A DNA stretch of 56,556 nucleotides from Neocallimastix lanati (nom. inval.) (Eukaryota > Neocallimastigomycota > Neocallimastigomycetes > Neocallimastigales > Neocallimastigaceae), in the NCBI GenBank assembly GCA_016946835.1, contig JACVTC010000241.1, positions 50,001 through 106,556 on the forward strand, given 5' to 3'. Below, one piece after another: positions 13,362-27,600 of the stretch. The translations under genes and the position numbers were made by a program. Positions within the stretch are counted from its first letter, which is position 1; every line of letters starts with the position of its first letter. The notes below the pieces were generated by a model. It ran no database searches. It was not told where the DNA came from and saw only the letters and a list, made by a program, of their open reading frames with translations.

Positions 13362-13468
13362 AAATAATTTATTAATGATATTTTTTATTTTTATCTCTAT
13401 TTTTTTATTTTTTTTTTTTTTATTTACTTATTTACTATTTTTGTTTAGAGAAAATAGTCATTTTTAAT

Positions 13469-13556
13469 TTTGAGTATCCTTTCTACAAATAGCAATATCA
13501 TTTTTGCTAATTTCACAAGTGTCAGACTCAATATCCTTAAAGCATTTAATTATATA
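13469..13556 (-). pseudogene. Short coding-like fragment ending in a stop codon
   Basis: The minus strand reads KCFKDIESDTCEISKNDIAI, then CRKDTQN and TAA, after an upstream in-frame TAA. Three cysteines spaced by polar residues and balanced codon use suggest a terminal exon or a relic of one. It faces the fragment at 13071 on the other strand, so the two are not parts of one gene. It is only about 28 codons, so chance is possible. Confidence 0.25.
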
Positions 13557-14375
13557 TTACGTAGTAATATATTTTAAGAAACTATGGATAGTTGGGTACT
13601 ATAGTACAAATAAATATCAAACGTCATGAATATTATAAGAAGTTTAAATTCTAAAAGAAGCTCATTAATTAATGCAAATGTCAATTTATTAGATACTAGA
13701 TTTATTAAATTCTTTTTAAGTAATATCTAAAGTATAATCACATCACCACAATGAAAAATACTATGATTAGCAATATTATTAAAATAAAAAATTTTTTTGT
13801 AACCATTATAATAATTATAATAATAATTAGTAATTAATAATAATAATAATATGGATTATTATATTAATAATAATAAATTATATATATATATGTATTTGTA
13901 TTCATAAATTTTATTATAATTTATAAAAGTATATATATATATTAATAAATATTACAAAATATATATATATAATAATTAAAAAATTATTCTACATAAACAC
14001 TACAACATTAATTTTATATTATAAATGTATATTTTTATAAAGATCATTTTGTTAAAATTCAATTTCTTAATATTCTATTAACAAAAAAAAAAAAAAAAAA
14101 AAAAAAAAATTATAAACAAATTTTATATATGTACAAAAAGTTTATATAATATAAAATTTAAATTTATTATATTGTAATTAAATATTTTAATTATTAATGA
14201 TAATAGTTTAAAATAATCTTAAAAAAAAATTTTTTTTAAAACTATGTATTATAAAAAAATATATTCTAAGTAGCTAAAACCAAATTACCATAATGAAGAC
14301 TCATTAAAATTTCATTGTAAGAGGACTAATTACACCTTTTTTTATTAATTATAAACTTTTGAACTTTGAAAAATT

Positions 14376-14566
14376 TTATATTTTTATATTATCAATTATT
14401 TAAATAGCCTACATTATAATTTGTAATAAAAGAAATCAGTTCTTTATATTAAATTTACCTTTTTTTTTTTTTTTTTTTTTTTTATATATTTTTATATTAT
14501 CAATTATTTAAATAGCCTACATTATAATTTGTAATAAAAGAAATCAGTTCTTTATATTAAATTTAC
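14376..14566. repeat. Near-perfect tandem duplication, 108-bp period
   Basis: An ~80-bp segment containing ATCAATTATTTAAATAGCCT and ending in AGTTCTTTATATTAAATTTAC occurs at about 14378-14458 and again at about 14486-14566 without visible change, each followed by a poly-T tract. The lack of divergence means the duplication is recent, or that it is an assembly artefact at a homopolymer. Confidence 0.85.
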
Positions 14567-15607
14567 TTTTTTTTTTTTTTTTTATGTTAATATATATTAA
14601 GTTTTTATACAGAGGGAGAAATAAAGTTTTATCAATGAACATTTTTAAATATGCTTGTATGAATATTATTAGTATAATATAATTACAAAATATTATAATT
14701 ACTTTCATTTTACTGCTTTTCATATAAATTAGAATAATTGTAGTATTATTTTACTTTTGAATTTTAAATAATAAAATTTTATATTGAAACTACTTTTATA
14801 TAATTAATATTATATATATATATATAATTTTTTTTATTATTTATTTATATATATAATTTTTTTTTAATATAATCATTATTTAATTTAAATGAACAGTAAA
14901 TTATATAAATACATATTTACAGATTTATATAGTCATATTTGTTGTTTTTATAGAAATTAAATTAATCAAACTTAAATTTAATATAAAAAAAAAAAAAATC
15001 TCCATTTATATGTTATTTAAGTTTTATGATTTTTAACTCTTTTTTTTTTATCTTTATTACTTTATTATAATTTTTTTTTTGTAACTCATTCTACATTTTT
15101 GAAAAGGTTGTACAATATAAACTTTATCATTTATAATCATCTCTAATAACATAATCGAACTAATAATTATTAAATTTAACTCATCTATGAAAATTGAAAA
15201 ATTAATTTTTTTAAATTAATACTTTTTTTTTAAAATAGTTTTATGAGAGAAAATGTATAAGGAATAAGGAATTTTTTTTGTATTTCATTTATTTTATTTT
15301 GTATATATAATATTTAGCTCTACGTTTTAAAATTTAAAAATCTCTATTATAATAAATCATTTATTTAATTTAAATTATTATTTCTTTATTATAATTAACA
15401 CTTTTATAAAAAAAATTATATGACTAATGTTTTTTTTTTTTTTCAAATTATATGTATAAAAGTATGAAATATAGATTTTAATGTATAGACTCTAATTAAT
15501 TATATAAACTTTTATAATAAATTAAAATTTTTTAATTAAATATCGGTTAATTATATCTATAATTAATTAAAAAATATTATTAAAAACTATTTTATTTATT
15601 TAATTTA

Positions 15608-15646
<39 letters not shown>

Positions 15647-16390
15647 CATATTTTTTATTTTGTATTTTTTTTTTTTTTTTTTTTGAAAACATTTATAAAC
15701 TTTAAATTTTTATGTACTATAAATCTGTTTACTTTATATATATTTATTATAAATATGTTTTTTTTTTTTTTTTTTTTTATATATACTATATTATACTATA
15801 TTTGTTCAAATTAAATGTGGTTAAAAAAAATATAAATTTAAAAGTTTAAAATTTTTTTTTTGAATAAAGTATTTAGAGATGAAATAACTTTATTTATATT
15901 TGGAAAAAGAAGAAAAAAAAAAAAAATAAATGATACTTCTAGAGTTTATTATTGTATAATAATAATAATTAATATGGATCATAATCATTAGTTTTATGTA
16001 TGATATTTTATATATACGAATAAATAAATAAAATGCAAAAAAAGTAATAATCAAGGATTTAAATATATATTCGTATTATTATTTTTACATTAATGTTAAC
16101 AGATTATACAAGTGGAGTAAAAAGTATATCTATTTATATGTATATTTTTAAATATAAATTTAAATATTAATATATAAAAGTCTTAATCTCCTTAATATCT
16201 ATAAAATTAGTAAAGATTTCTATATTATTTTAATTATATTATTTTTATTAATGCATCCCATTATATAAATAATATAATAATTCACTTTTTAAGTTTATTG
16301 ACAAATAAATAAATAAAAAAAATTTTAAATAATTATATAAAAAAATTTATTATATGTACACATATAATATATAAATATAAAATTATAAAT

Positions 16391-16765
16391 TCAAGAAATA
16401 ATAAATGAATAATAAATAATAAATAATAAATAATAAATAATAAATAATTAAATAATTAAATAATAAATAATAATTAATAATTAATAATTAATAAATAATA
16501 AATAATAAATAATAAATAATAAATAATAAATAATAAATAATAAATAATAAATAATAAATAATAAATAATAAATAATAAATAATAAATAATAAATAATAAA
16601 TAATAAATAATAAATAATAAATAATAAATAATAAATAATAAATAATAAATAATAAATAATAAATAATAAATAATAAATAATAATAATAAATAATAAATAA
16701 TAAATAATAAATAATAAATAATAAATAATAAATAATAAATAATAAATAATAAATAATAAATAAAT
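16391..16765. repeat. Heptamer minisatellite (TAAATAA)n
   Basis: An array of about 375 bp with a 7-bp period, TAAATAA, about 50 units. The left end is slightly degenerate (TTAAATAA and ATTAATA variants at about 16440-16500) and one unit is disturbed at about 16681. The complementary TTATTTA pattern recurs in looser form at 10580-10660, 46800-46935 and 47940-48115. Confidence 0.9.
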
Positions 16766-18645
16766 ATATATTAATATAATAAATTATATGTATAAAAATA
16801 TTTTAATTTTTTTTGTATTTGTTAATTTCTTATATTAATTTTCATTTTTAAAAATGAATTTAATAATCATAATTAAAAAAAAAAGAAGAAAAAAGGAAAA
16901 AAAAAAAAAAAAAAATTTGTTAATGCCATTTCTTAATACTAATTAAAAAATTAAATTTTATTATATTTTTTTTAAAAAAATTTAATTATAAATAATGTGA
17001 AGAAATATATTTAGAATGATATACTATATATTATAATACATTACAATAAATTCTAAATATTACTAATGTTAAATTTAATAAAAAAAAAAAAAAAAGAAAA
17101 AAGAAAATAATACTAATAATAATAAAAGAAGAAATAAGGAAAAAAAAAAAAGGATAGATAAAGGAAAATTTTTTTTTAAAAAAAATAAGAGAAAAAAAAA
17201 TTTCTATAAATGTTAATTAAAGTAAAAAATAATAAGAATTAAAATTTTTATTGGTTTAAAAGCTAAAAACTATAAAAAGATGCCTATGGTCTTCCCATTT
17301 ATTTTTCTTTTTTCTTTTTTTTACTAAATAAATTTATTTAAAAAAAAAAAAAAATAGAAAGAATGAAATAAATGGTTATATAGAAAAGAAATCTTTTAGA
17401 TAATCTTTATATAAAAATAAACTTATCATATTCTTTAAAATTTAAAATAAAATTAAATAATATTCAAATTAACCAAGAAAAATAAGATAAAATAAAAATA
17501 AAAAAAAATAATAATAATAAAAAATTAAAAAATAAATAAGAAAAATAAAATTTAAAAAAAAAATAAAAATAAAAAAAAAAAAATAAAAAATAAAAAATAA
17601 AACTTTCAATTTTAAAATAATAAAAAATCTATTAAACATTTATTTTCAATTCTTATTTAAGAAAAAATAAAATAAAATAAAATTAAAAAAAAAAAAAAAT
17701 TAAAATTTTTAAAAATATTAAAAATAACTATTGTTTATTTTTAATATTTAGTGATATTTACATGAAATGTTGATATAATATAAATTAGTATTATGAGCTG
17801 CATTTAGATTGAAAAATAAATAATTAATTATAAAAGGATTTAGTATTATTTTAAATATTTAAAATTTTAACTTTATAATTAATATTATTTTTTAATCTTT
17901 TTAAAAGTTATAATACAAATAAAAAAAAAATAAAATATATATATAATATAAAAAAAAAAAAAAAAAAAAAAAAAAGTAATAATAATAATAATAATATAAT
18001 ATTATAAGAAAAATAGAAATCAATAGTTGGAAAATACAATTAATTGCAAAAAATTAATTAACAATATATTAATTTTTTCTATTTAAAAATTCAATAATAT
18101 TGTTTTATATATATATATATATTGTATTTAAAAGGTTTTCTTTAATAGATAAATTAGCTTTCTTATAATATTATATATTTATTATTGTTTTTATTGTTTT
18201 CTTTAAAATTGAATTAAGCACAAAGTTTCATTAAATTTTTAAAGCAATTTTCACTTGTTATATATTATTATATTTAATATATTTAAAATTTTTGAAAAAA
18301 TAATCGAATATATACACCAATTCTTTTTTTCTTTTTTTTTTATTTCTCTTTCCTTAAATAATTCAATTAAACAGCGAATTTTCGAAACGAGTAATCAAAT
18401 TTATAATATAAATAAATTAATAAAGATAAAGTGTAAGAGATTTCAAATATATAATCTTAATTGAAATAGTATATAATTTTCAAATTTTAAAAAATAATTT
18501 AGAAATTCAATAAACATTATATAATTGAATTAATAGAATTTATATCAATATAACATAAACACTATTCTATATACTTCTATATACTTATCTATCATTTCAT
18601 TATTTTTCTATTATTTATTAGAAAGAATTTAATATTTACAAAAAA

Positions 18646-21600
18646 ATGTTAGGTATTTCAAATAATAGTAATAATAATTCTAATAATGAATATTCTGAAA
18701 AAACCTATGTAGGTGATATAAAAAAGAATAATATTTTGTCACCACCATCATTATCTGTAAGTTATAATGATATTAAAGATACAGATAACAACCCAAATAT
18801 TACTGGTAAATGTATCAAAATTTTTCTTTTTTTTTTTTTTAATTTTTAAATTAAATAATTTTTTTTATGTTACACAAAATTATTTTTAAGTTTACTCATT
18901 ATATTAAATTTCATTTTTCTATATATAATATGATTTTTTTTTACTATTAAATTAATCATAAATTATTCATCCTATTAAATTTATTTTTTAATTATTCTAA
19001 TTAATTTGTTTATTAATAATAAAAAATTTTTTTTTGTTATAAAATATTATATATAAATAATAGAAGAGGATGTTAAGGCAACTCAAAGTGAAATGAATCA
19101 ACCAATATCAGAAGAATTGGTGGATAATTTAATAAATGATAAACCTATTGAGGCAACTAAAATAAATGATTTAGATAAGGCAAATAATAATAATGACGAT
19201 AAAATACATATTAAATCTACTGAATCCAATGAAACTCTAAAAATTAATGACAACTTAGAATCTCCTGTGAAAACAGTCGAAAAAATTATTATTTCTCCTC
19301 CAACTACTAATGATGTAACAGAAGAAGCCTCTCATCCTAATATTAAAGGTGAACCGCAGAATCAAGAAAATAACGAAATAATTAATCAGGATTTACTCAT
19401 GGTATCACCAGTATTAGAGGGAGCAAAACCTCTGTCTAATTCTGAACCATTAAATGAAAAAAGTCAATTAAAAGAAAATCCTAATATTATAAAATCATTT
19501 TCAATTAAAAGTAATAGTACTAATGGAAATCTAGGAATTCAAAAATCTGTTTCAATAAAAAGTGAAAGTACAGGTGAAAAAACAAAAAATAATAATCATC
19601 CTCCTCCATTACCAAGAAAAGATTTAATATATAATCGTCGTTCTTATATAGAACCATTATATTATACTAAATACATGGATAGAAGTATTATTGGTCAATC
19701 ATCATTAATTTTAAATGAAGGGGCTTGCAATACTACGTTTCATAATCCTTCATTAATGTTATATACCTCAGAACCTCAGGATTCTTCAAGCATAGTCGAA
19801 ACTGCCCAATATGATCAATCTGACCTTTCGGAATCTACTAATCGTAGTTTTTATATGATGTCTCCTTCATGTGCAAACATAGATTTAGATTGTTTAAATG
19901 ATATTAAGGATTCCAATTCAAAGAAAAGCAGATCATTACGTTTAAGACATTCTACAAGTTCAATTAATAAGCAATTAAAGAAGATTAAGAAGCCAATTGC
20001 TAAAGTTTTTTCTTCATCTCGTGAAAATGCAACATTTTCTCTTGATGGAAGTGAAGATGAGAAAATTGGTAGTACCATTTCGAATTTAACTGCACAGTAT
20101 GAAAGTCTTGATCAATTTATGCTTGATACGGAACAAAAAATGAAAAAATATAGTATAGCGTTAAGTCCATCCGAATTAACTATTCAATATACCGTTTTGG
20201 AATTAATGGAAAATATCTATCAGAGAATAGCCTACGTTCGTAGCATTCAAAATAGAGTTCATCAAGTTAGAGAAAGTGCTGTTCGTATTAAGGAATTAAA
20301 TTTAATTGACCAATTACATCATTTGAAAAAGCATGGTTTACAAATTTCCAAAGATATCGATAATCAATGTGGTAAAATTACTGAACTGTTAAATCAAGCT
20401 GAAGTACTCTACTATAAAATTTGGAAAAGAGTATTTCGACAATGGATTGAATGTCGTATGCTCATTTGTGAACAAGAGTGTCATCAAGTTAAGGAAAAGT
20501 ATAATGAAGTCGAAAAATCCATACCGGATCAAATTAAAGTAGCCAACATTAATGTAACTGATATAATTACTACACAAGAAACCAGTATTCTCACTAAAAT
20601 TGAAGATTTACAGAAAAATATGGAGGATAAGGAAAATCAATTTAAAGAGGAATATGTAAAAGCCAATGAATCCTTGGAAAGAAATTATAAAATGGAGGTG
20701 AATGATATTAAGGAAGAAGTTGATAGTAAAGAGAAAATTTTACAAGATATATTGAAAGAAAAAATAGATGAGGTCGTTGGAAAACTTTGTGGAATTAATG
20801 AAGAACTTCAAGAAAAACTTGAAGTACAACAACAAGATCATGATACTGAAATTGAAAAAATTCACCAACAATATGAAGAATTTAAAACCAATATAGAGAA
20901 AAGATTTATTGAACAGAAGGATATTTTTGAAAGTGAAGTTGATACCCTCAAAAATGAATATACCAAGTTAAAGAAAAATTTTAATGAACAACTTCAACAT
21001 CAAGAAAATCAATTACAAAATGAATTCAATCAAAAGATTCAAGATCAAGATTCTCAATTAAAAAATGATTTTGTTAATAAACTTCAAGATCAACAAGCTC
21101 AATTACAAGATGCCCTCAATCAAAAACTTCAGAGCCGTGAAATTCAATTACAAAATAATTTTAATGAAAATTTGAAATCACGCGAAGTTCAACTTCATGA
21201 TTCCTATCAACAAAAAATTCAAGATCGAGATAATCAATTGAAAGATACCGTGAATCACTTAGAAACTAATTTTAATGAAAAACTTCAAAATCAAGAATCT
21301 CTATTACAAAAACAAAAGTCATTTGCGGAAAAACTTCAAGAACAACAAATTCAAATGCAAAATACTATTGTAGAAAAGCTACAAGAACAGAAAGCTCAAT
21401 TACAAGATATGTTCCAAAATCAATTAGAAAGCCAAAAGAAAAATTTTGAAGAAAAGATTTCAAATATGATGAAGGAACAAAAGACCTATCGTCAAGATCA
21501 TAATGAAAAGGAACAAAAGGAATTAGAAAAAGTTTTATCTTTACAGCAAGATATAAAAACCCAATTGCAATCGGAATTATCTCAGAATCAATCTCGCCTT

Positions 21601-24600
21601 GAGGATACCTTCAATGAAAAAATAAAAGATATCCAAAGTCTTCAAACGAAGAATAGAAATGAATGGTTAAAGGGTCAGGAAGAGATTAAGAAACTTATTC
21701 AAGATGAAAGTCATGATCATCAAGAACAGTTGAATGTATTAAAAGATAGTCAAACAAAATCTCGTGGCATTTTAGAAGAAAATATAAATCATCAAACAGA
21801 AAATAATAAATTGTTAGAAGAAAAGCTTTTAAGTGAAACTTTTAAACTTCAAACTCAAATGATGAAGGAACTTCAATCCATTAAGACAACCTACGAGCAT
21901 GATAAAAAGAATATATACGAGGACCACGATTCTCTTAAGAATTTAATGAATGAACAATTAGAAACTCAAAAATCTGTCATGAATGAATTTTTACTTCAAC
22001 AGGAAGATAAAACGAAAGATGTACATAATGCTTTACATGATGAATTTATTAATAAACAAAAGGAATGGCATGATGTTATTAATTCTAATTTATTAGAATT
22101 TAAAGGAAGATATGAAGATGATAAAAGAGATATTTCGAGAAAACAAGATGAACTTAAGGAAATGCTTAATGAAAAGTTTAGTCTTCATAACGGTAAATTA
22201 GAAAAATTGAATACAATGCAAACAATGCAAAAGGAATTATTACAAGAAAAGTTAAATTCTCAGTGTAATAAGATTCAGGATGAATTTAAAACAAAACTAG
22301 TTGAATTAAAAGGTAATTCCGAAAGTGAAAAGAACGAGATTCTTAGAGAACAAAAAGAAATAAGAGATAGTATTGAACAAAGATTATCTGAACAAGATGA
22401 TACTATTAAGAACCTTATCAGTAAATTAAACGAAACGAACGATCTCTTTGAATCAAATCTTATTGATAAACATACTGAAATTCAAAATACTATTGAAAAT
22501 AAAAATAGATCGATAGAAATCAATGTTAATGAAAAATTAAATCAAATTCAAGAAGAAATGAATACCTTCAAGAATGATTTATCATTGAAAATAAAAGATA
22601 AAAGCGCATCTTTAGAAGATACGATGAGTAATCTTCATGAAAAAATTCAAAGTGACGCCCTTACCAATAAATCTGCATTCAGTGCTTTAGAAGAAACTAT
22701 TACAAATAAATTGGCTAAGCAACAGGAAGAAATGAAAACTATTAAAAATAGTTTAGCTTCAGAAGTTGAAAATAGAAATGTCAATTTGGAAAATGAAGTT
22801 CATGATACGTTAGCTAAACTTCAAGAAGAAATGAATAATCTTAAATCTGGTTTAACATCTGAAGTTGAAACAAGAAATGACACTTTAGAAAATGAGATTA
22901 ATAATAAGTTGATTAAACTTCAAGAAGAAATAAATAATCTTAAATCTGGTTTAACTTCTGAAGTTGAAACAAGAAATGTTTCATTAGAATCTAATATGAA
23001 TAATCAATTAGCTAAGATTCAAGAGGAATTAACTACAATTAAATCTGATCTTACTTCCGAAGTTGAAAACAAAAATGTTACAATGGAAAATAGTATTAAT
23101 GGTGTTAGTGATAAATTAATTAAACTTCAAGAAGAAATAAATGATCTTAAATCTAGTTTAACATCTGAAGTTGAAAATAGAAGCGTAAATATTGAAAATG
23201 ATATTAATGATAAATTAGCTAAACTTCAAGAAGAAATGAATAATCTTAAATCTGGTTTAACTTCTGAAGTTGAAAACAGAAACATTAATATTGAAAATAG
23301 TGTTAATAATAAATTAAATAAACTTCAAGAAGAAATGAATGATCTTAAATCTGATATAACTTCTAAGGTAGAAGACAAAAATATTTCATTAGAATCAAAT
23401 ATTAATGATCATTTAGCTAAACTTCAAGAAGAGATAAATGATTATAAATCTGATTTAACCTCAGAAATTGAAAACAGAAATGTTTCTTTAGAATCTAATA
23501 TGAAAGATCAATTATCTAAACTTCAAGAAGAAATGAATACAATTGAGGCTGGTTTAAGTTCTAAAGTTGAAAGTAGAAGTATTGCTATTGAAAACGATAT
23601 CAAAGACAAATTAGTTAAACTTCAAGAAGAAATGAATAATCTTAAATCTGGTTTAACTTCTGAAGTTGAAAGTAGAAATGCTAATATTGAAAACGGGCTC
23701 AATGATAAATTAGTTAAACTTCAAGAAGAATTAAATACTATTAAATCTGGTTTAACAAATGAAGTTGAAAATAGAAATATTTCTTTAGAATCGAATATGA
23801 ATGATCAGTTAGCTAAACTTCAAGAAGAAATGAATGATATTAAATCTGGTCTTACCTCTGAAGTTGAAAGTAGAAGTGCTAATATTGAAAACGGGCTTAA
23901 TGATAAGTTAGTTAAACTTCAAGAAGAATTAAACGATATTAAATCTGGTTTAACAAATGAAGTTAAAAATAGAAATATTTCTTTAGAATCGAATATGAAT
24001 GATCAGTTAGCTAAACTTCAAGAAGAAATGAATGATATTAAATCTGGTCTTACTTCTGAGGTTGAAAGTAGAAGTATTAATATTGAAAATGGAGTTAATG
24101 ATAAATTAACTAAACTTCAAGAAGAAATGATTGCAATAAAATCTGGTTTGACAAATGAAGTTGAAAGTAAGAATAATAATTTAGAAAATGACGTTAACAC
24201 TAAGTTAGCCAAACTTCAAGAAGTAATAGATACAATGAAAGCTGATTTTACTGATGAAATGAAAACAAGAAGTACACTAATGGAAAGTGTTTTCGATTAT
24301 AAATTAAATAAACTTCAAGAAGTAACTAATACTATTAAATCTGGCTTAACTTCTGAAGTTGAAAGTAAAAGTGTTAATATTGAAAATAGTGTTAATAATA
24401 AATTAGCTAAACTTCAAGAAGAATTAAACGATATTAAATCTGGTTTAACTAATGAAGTTGAAAACAGAAATATTTCTTTAGAATCTAATATGAATAATCA
24501 ATTAGCTAAACTTCAAGAAGAGATGAATACAATTAAGGCTGGTTTAAGTTCTGAAGTTGAAAGTAGAAGTGTTACTATTGAAAACGATGTAAAAGACAAA

Positions 24601-27600
24601 TTAGTTAAACTTCAAGAAGAAATGAATGATCTTAAATCTGGTTTAACTTCTAAGGTAGAAGATAGAAATATTTCTTTAGAATCAAATATTAATGATCAAT
24701 TGGCTAAACTTCAAGAAGAAATGAATACAATTAAATCTGGCTTAAGTTCTGAGGTTGAAAGTAGAAGTATTAATATTGAAAATGGAGTTAATGATAAATT
24801 AACTAAACTTCAAGAAGAAATGAATGCAATTAAATCTGGTTTGACAAATGAAGTTGAAAGTAAGAATAAAAATTTAGAAAATGACGTTAACACTAAGTTA
24901 GCCAAACTTCAAGAAGTAATAGATACAATGAAATCTGATTTAACGGATGAAATGAAAACAAGAAGTACTTTAATGGAAAGTGTTTTCGATTATAAATTAA
25001 ACAAACTTCAAGAAGTAACTAATACTATTAAATCTGGCTTAACTACTGAAATTGAAAGTAGAAGTGTTAATATTGAAAATGGTATTAATGATAAATTAGC
25101 TAAACTTCAAGAAGAAATGAATGATCTTAAATCTGGTTTAACAAATGAAGTTGAAAACAAAAATATTTCATTAGAATCTAATATGAGTGATCAATTAGCT
25201 AAACTTCAAGAAGAAATGAATACAATTAAGGCCGGTCTTACCTCTGAAGTTGAAAGTAGAAGTGCCAATATTGAAAATGGACTCAATGATAAGTTAACTA
25301 AACTTCAAGAAGAAATGAATGATCTTAAATCTGGTTTAAATTCTAAGGTAGAAGACAGAAACATTTCATTAGAATCAAATATTAATGATCAATTTGCTAA
25401 ACTTCGAGAAGAAATGAATGATTATAAATCTAATTTGACATCAGAAATTGAAAACAGAAATATTTCTTTAGAATCTAATATAAATGATCAATTGGTTAAA
25501 CTTCAAGAAGAATTTAACGATATTAAATCTGGTTTAACAAATGAAGTTGAAAACAGAAATATTTCTTTAGAATCTAATATTAATGATCAATTAACTAAAC
25601 TTCAAGAAGAAATGAATACAATTAAGGCTGGCTTAAGTTCTGAGGTTGAAAGTAGAAGTGCCAATATTGAAAACGATATCAAAGACAAATTAATTAAACT
25701 ACAAGAAGAAATGAATAAAATTAAATCTGGTTTAACAAATGAAGTCGAAAATAGAAATATTTCTTTAGAATCAAATATTAATGATCAATTGGCTAAACTT
25801 CAAGAAGAAATGAATACAATTAAATCTGGCTTAAGTTCTGAGGTTGAAAGTAGAAGTATTAATATTGAAAATGGAGTTAATGATAAATTAACTAAACTTC
25901 AAGAAGAAATGAATGCAATTAAATCTGGTTTGACAAATGAAGTTGAAAGTAAGAATAAAAATTTAGAAAATGACGTTAACACTAAGTTAGCCAAACTTCA
26001 AGAAGTAATAGATACAATGAAATCTGATTTAACGGATGAAATGAAAACAAGAAGTACTTTAATGGAAAGTGTTTTCGATTATAAATTAAACAAACTTCAA
26101 GAAGTAACTAATACTATTAAATCTGGCTTAACTACTGAAATTGAAAGTAAAAGTGTTAATATTGAAAATGGTATTAATGATAAATTAGCTAAACTTCAAG
26201 AAGAAATGAATGATCTTAAATCTGATTTAACAAATGAAGTTGGAAACAGAAATATTTCATTAGAATCTAATATTAATGATCAATTATCAAAACTTCAGGA
26301 AGAAATGAATACAATTAAGGCCGGTCTTACCTCTGAAGTTGAAAGTAGAAGTGCCAATATTGAAAATGGACTCAATGATAAGTTAACTAAACTTCAAGAA
26401 GAAATGAATGATCTTAAATCTGATTTAACAAATGAAGTTGAAAACAAAAATGTTTCTTTAGAATCTAATATGAATGATCAATTAGCAAAACTTCAGGAAG
26501 AAATGAATACAATTAAGGCCGGTCTTACCTCTGAAGTTGAAAGTAGAAGTGTCAATATTGAAAATGGTATTAATGATAAATTAGCTAAACTTCAAGAAGA
26601 AATGAATGATCTTAAATCTGATTTAACAAATGAAGTTGGAAACAGAAATATTTCATTAGAATCTAATATGAATGATCAATTAGCAAAACTTCAGGAAGAA
26701 ATGAATACAATTAAGGCCGGTCTTACCTCTGAAGTTGAAAGTAGAAGTGCCAATATTGAAAATGGACTCAATGATAAGTTAACTAAACTTCAAGAAGAAA
26801 TGAGTACAATTAAAACTGGTTTAACAAATGAAGTTGAAAACAGAAATATTTCTTTGGAATCTAATATGACTAATCAATTAGCTAAACTCCAAGAAGAAAT
26901 AAGTACAATTAAATCTGGTTTGAGTTCTGAGGTTGAAAGTAGAAGTGCTAATATTGAAAATGATGTCAAAGACAAATTAGTTAAAATTCAAGAAGAATTA
27001 AATGATCTTAAATCTGGTTTAATATCTGAAGTTGAAACAAGAAATGTTTCTTTAGAATCTAATATTAATAATCAATTAGCTAAACTTCAAGAAGAAATGG
27101 ATGCTATTAAATCTGGTCTTACCTCTGAAGTTGAAAGTAGAAGTGTTAATATTGAGAATGGAGTTAATGATAAATTAATTAAACTTCAAGAAGAAATGAG
27201 TTCTATTAAATCTGGTTTAACATCTGAAGTTGAAAATAACAAAATTTTATTGGAGAAAACTTTCAGTGATAAATTAAATACACTTCAAAATGATCTAAGA
27301 ATTGAGATTAATAATACAAATGAACAAATTAATAAGAAAGAAAATGAGTATAATGAAAGAGAAGTTAATCTTCAAAAATCATTCGAGACTAACTTTAATA
27401 GTAAAAATGATTCTACTGAAAAGAAACTCAAAAAATTAATTGAAGATTATAATGAATTAAAGAATAAATTTGAAAATGATGTATCTTCATATAAATCTGA
27501 AATAAATAAGACTTTATCAGAACAAGCTTCTAGTGTTGAAGAAAAAATTAATAATGTCATCCTTTCTCAACAATCAACTAAAAATGATTTACAAAGAGGT

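Larger units (their letters stand above)
8161..18645. other. 10.5 kb AT-rich gene desert
   Basis: No gene was recognised between the head-to-head formin (minus) and giant LRR gene (plus). Open frames here are short and made of Phe, Tyr, Ile, Lys and Asn codons forced by base composition. Contents that can be described are listed separately: two pairs of diverged duplications (10655-11290 and 11430-12545), coding-like fragments near 13071 and 13470, a tandem duplication at 14376-14566, and a 7-bp minisatellite at 16391-16765. Poly-A tracts of 20-40 nt occur at about 10055, 13320, 14085 and 17950. The ends should include both promoters, but no element stands out. Confidence 0.7.

Noticed and set aside
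18255-18464. 69-codon frame upstream of the giant LRR gene
   Set aside because: Likely 5' leader or promoter sequence; composition-driven residues and no splice connection in phase to the LRR gene.
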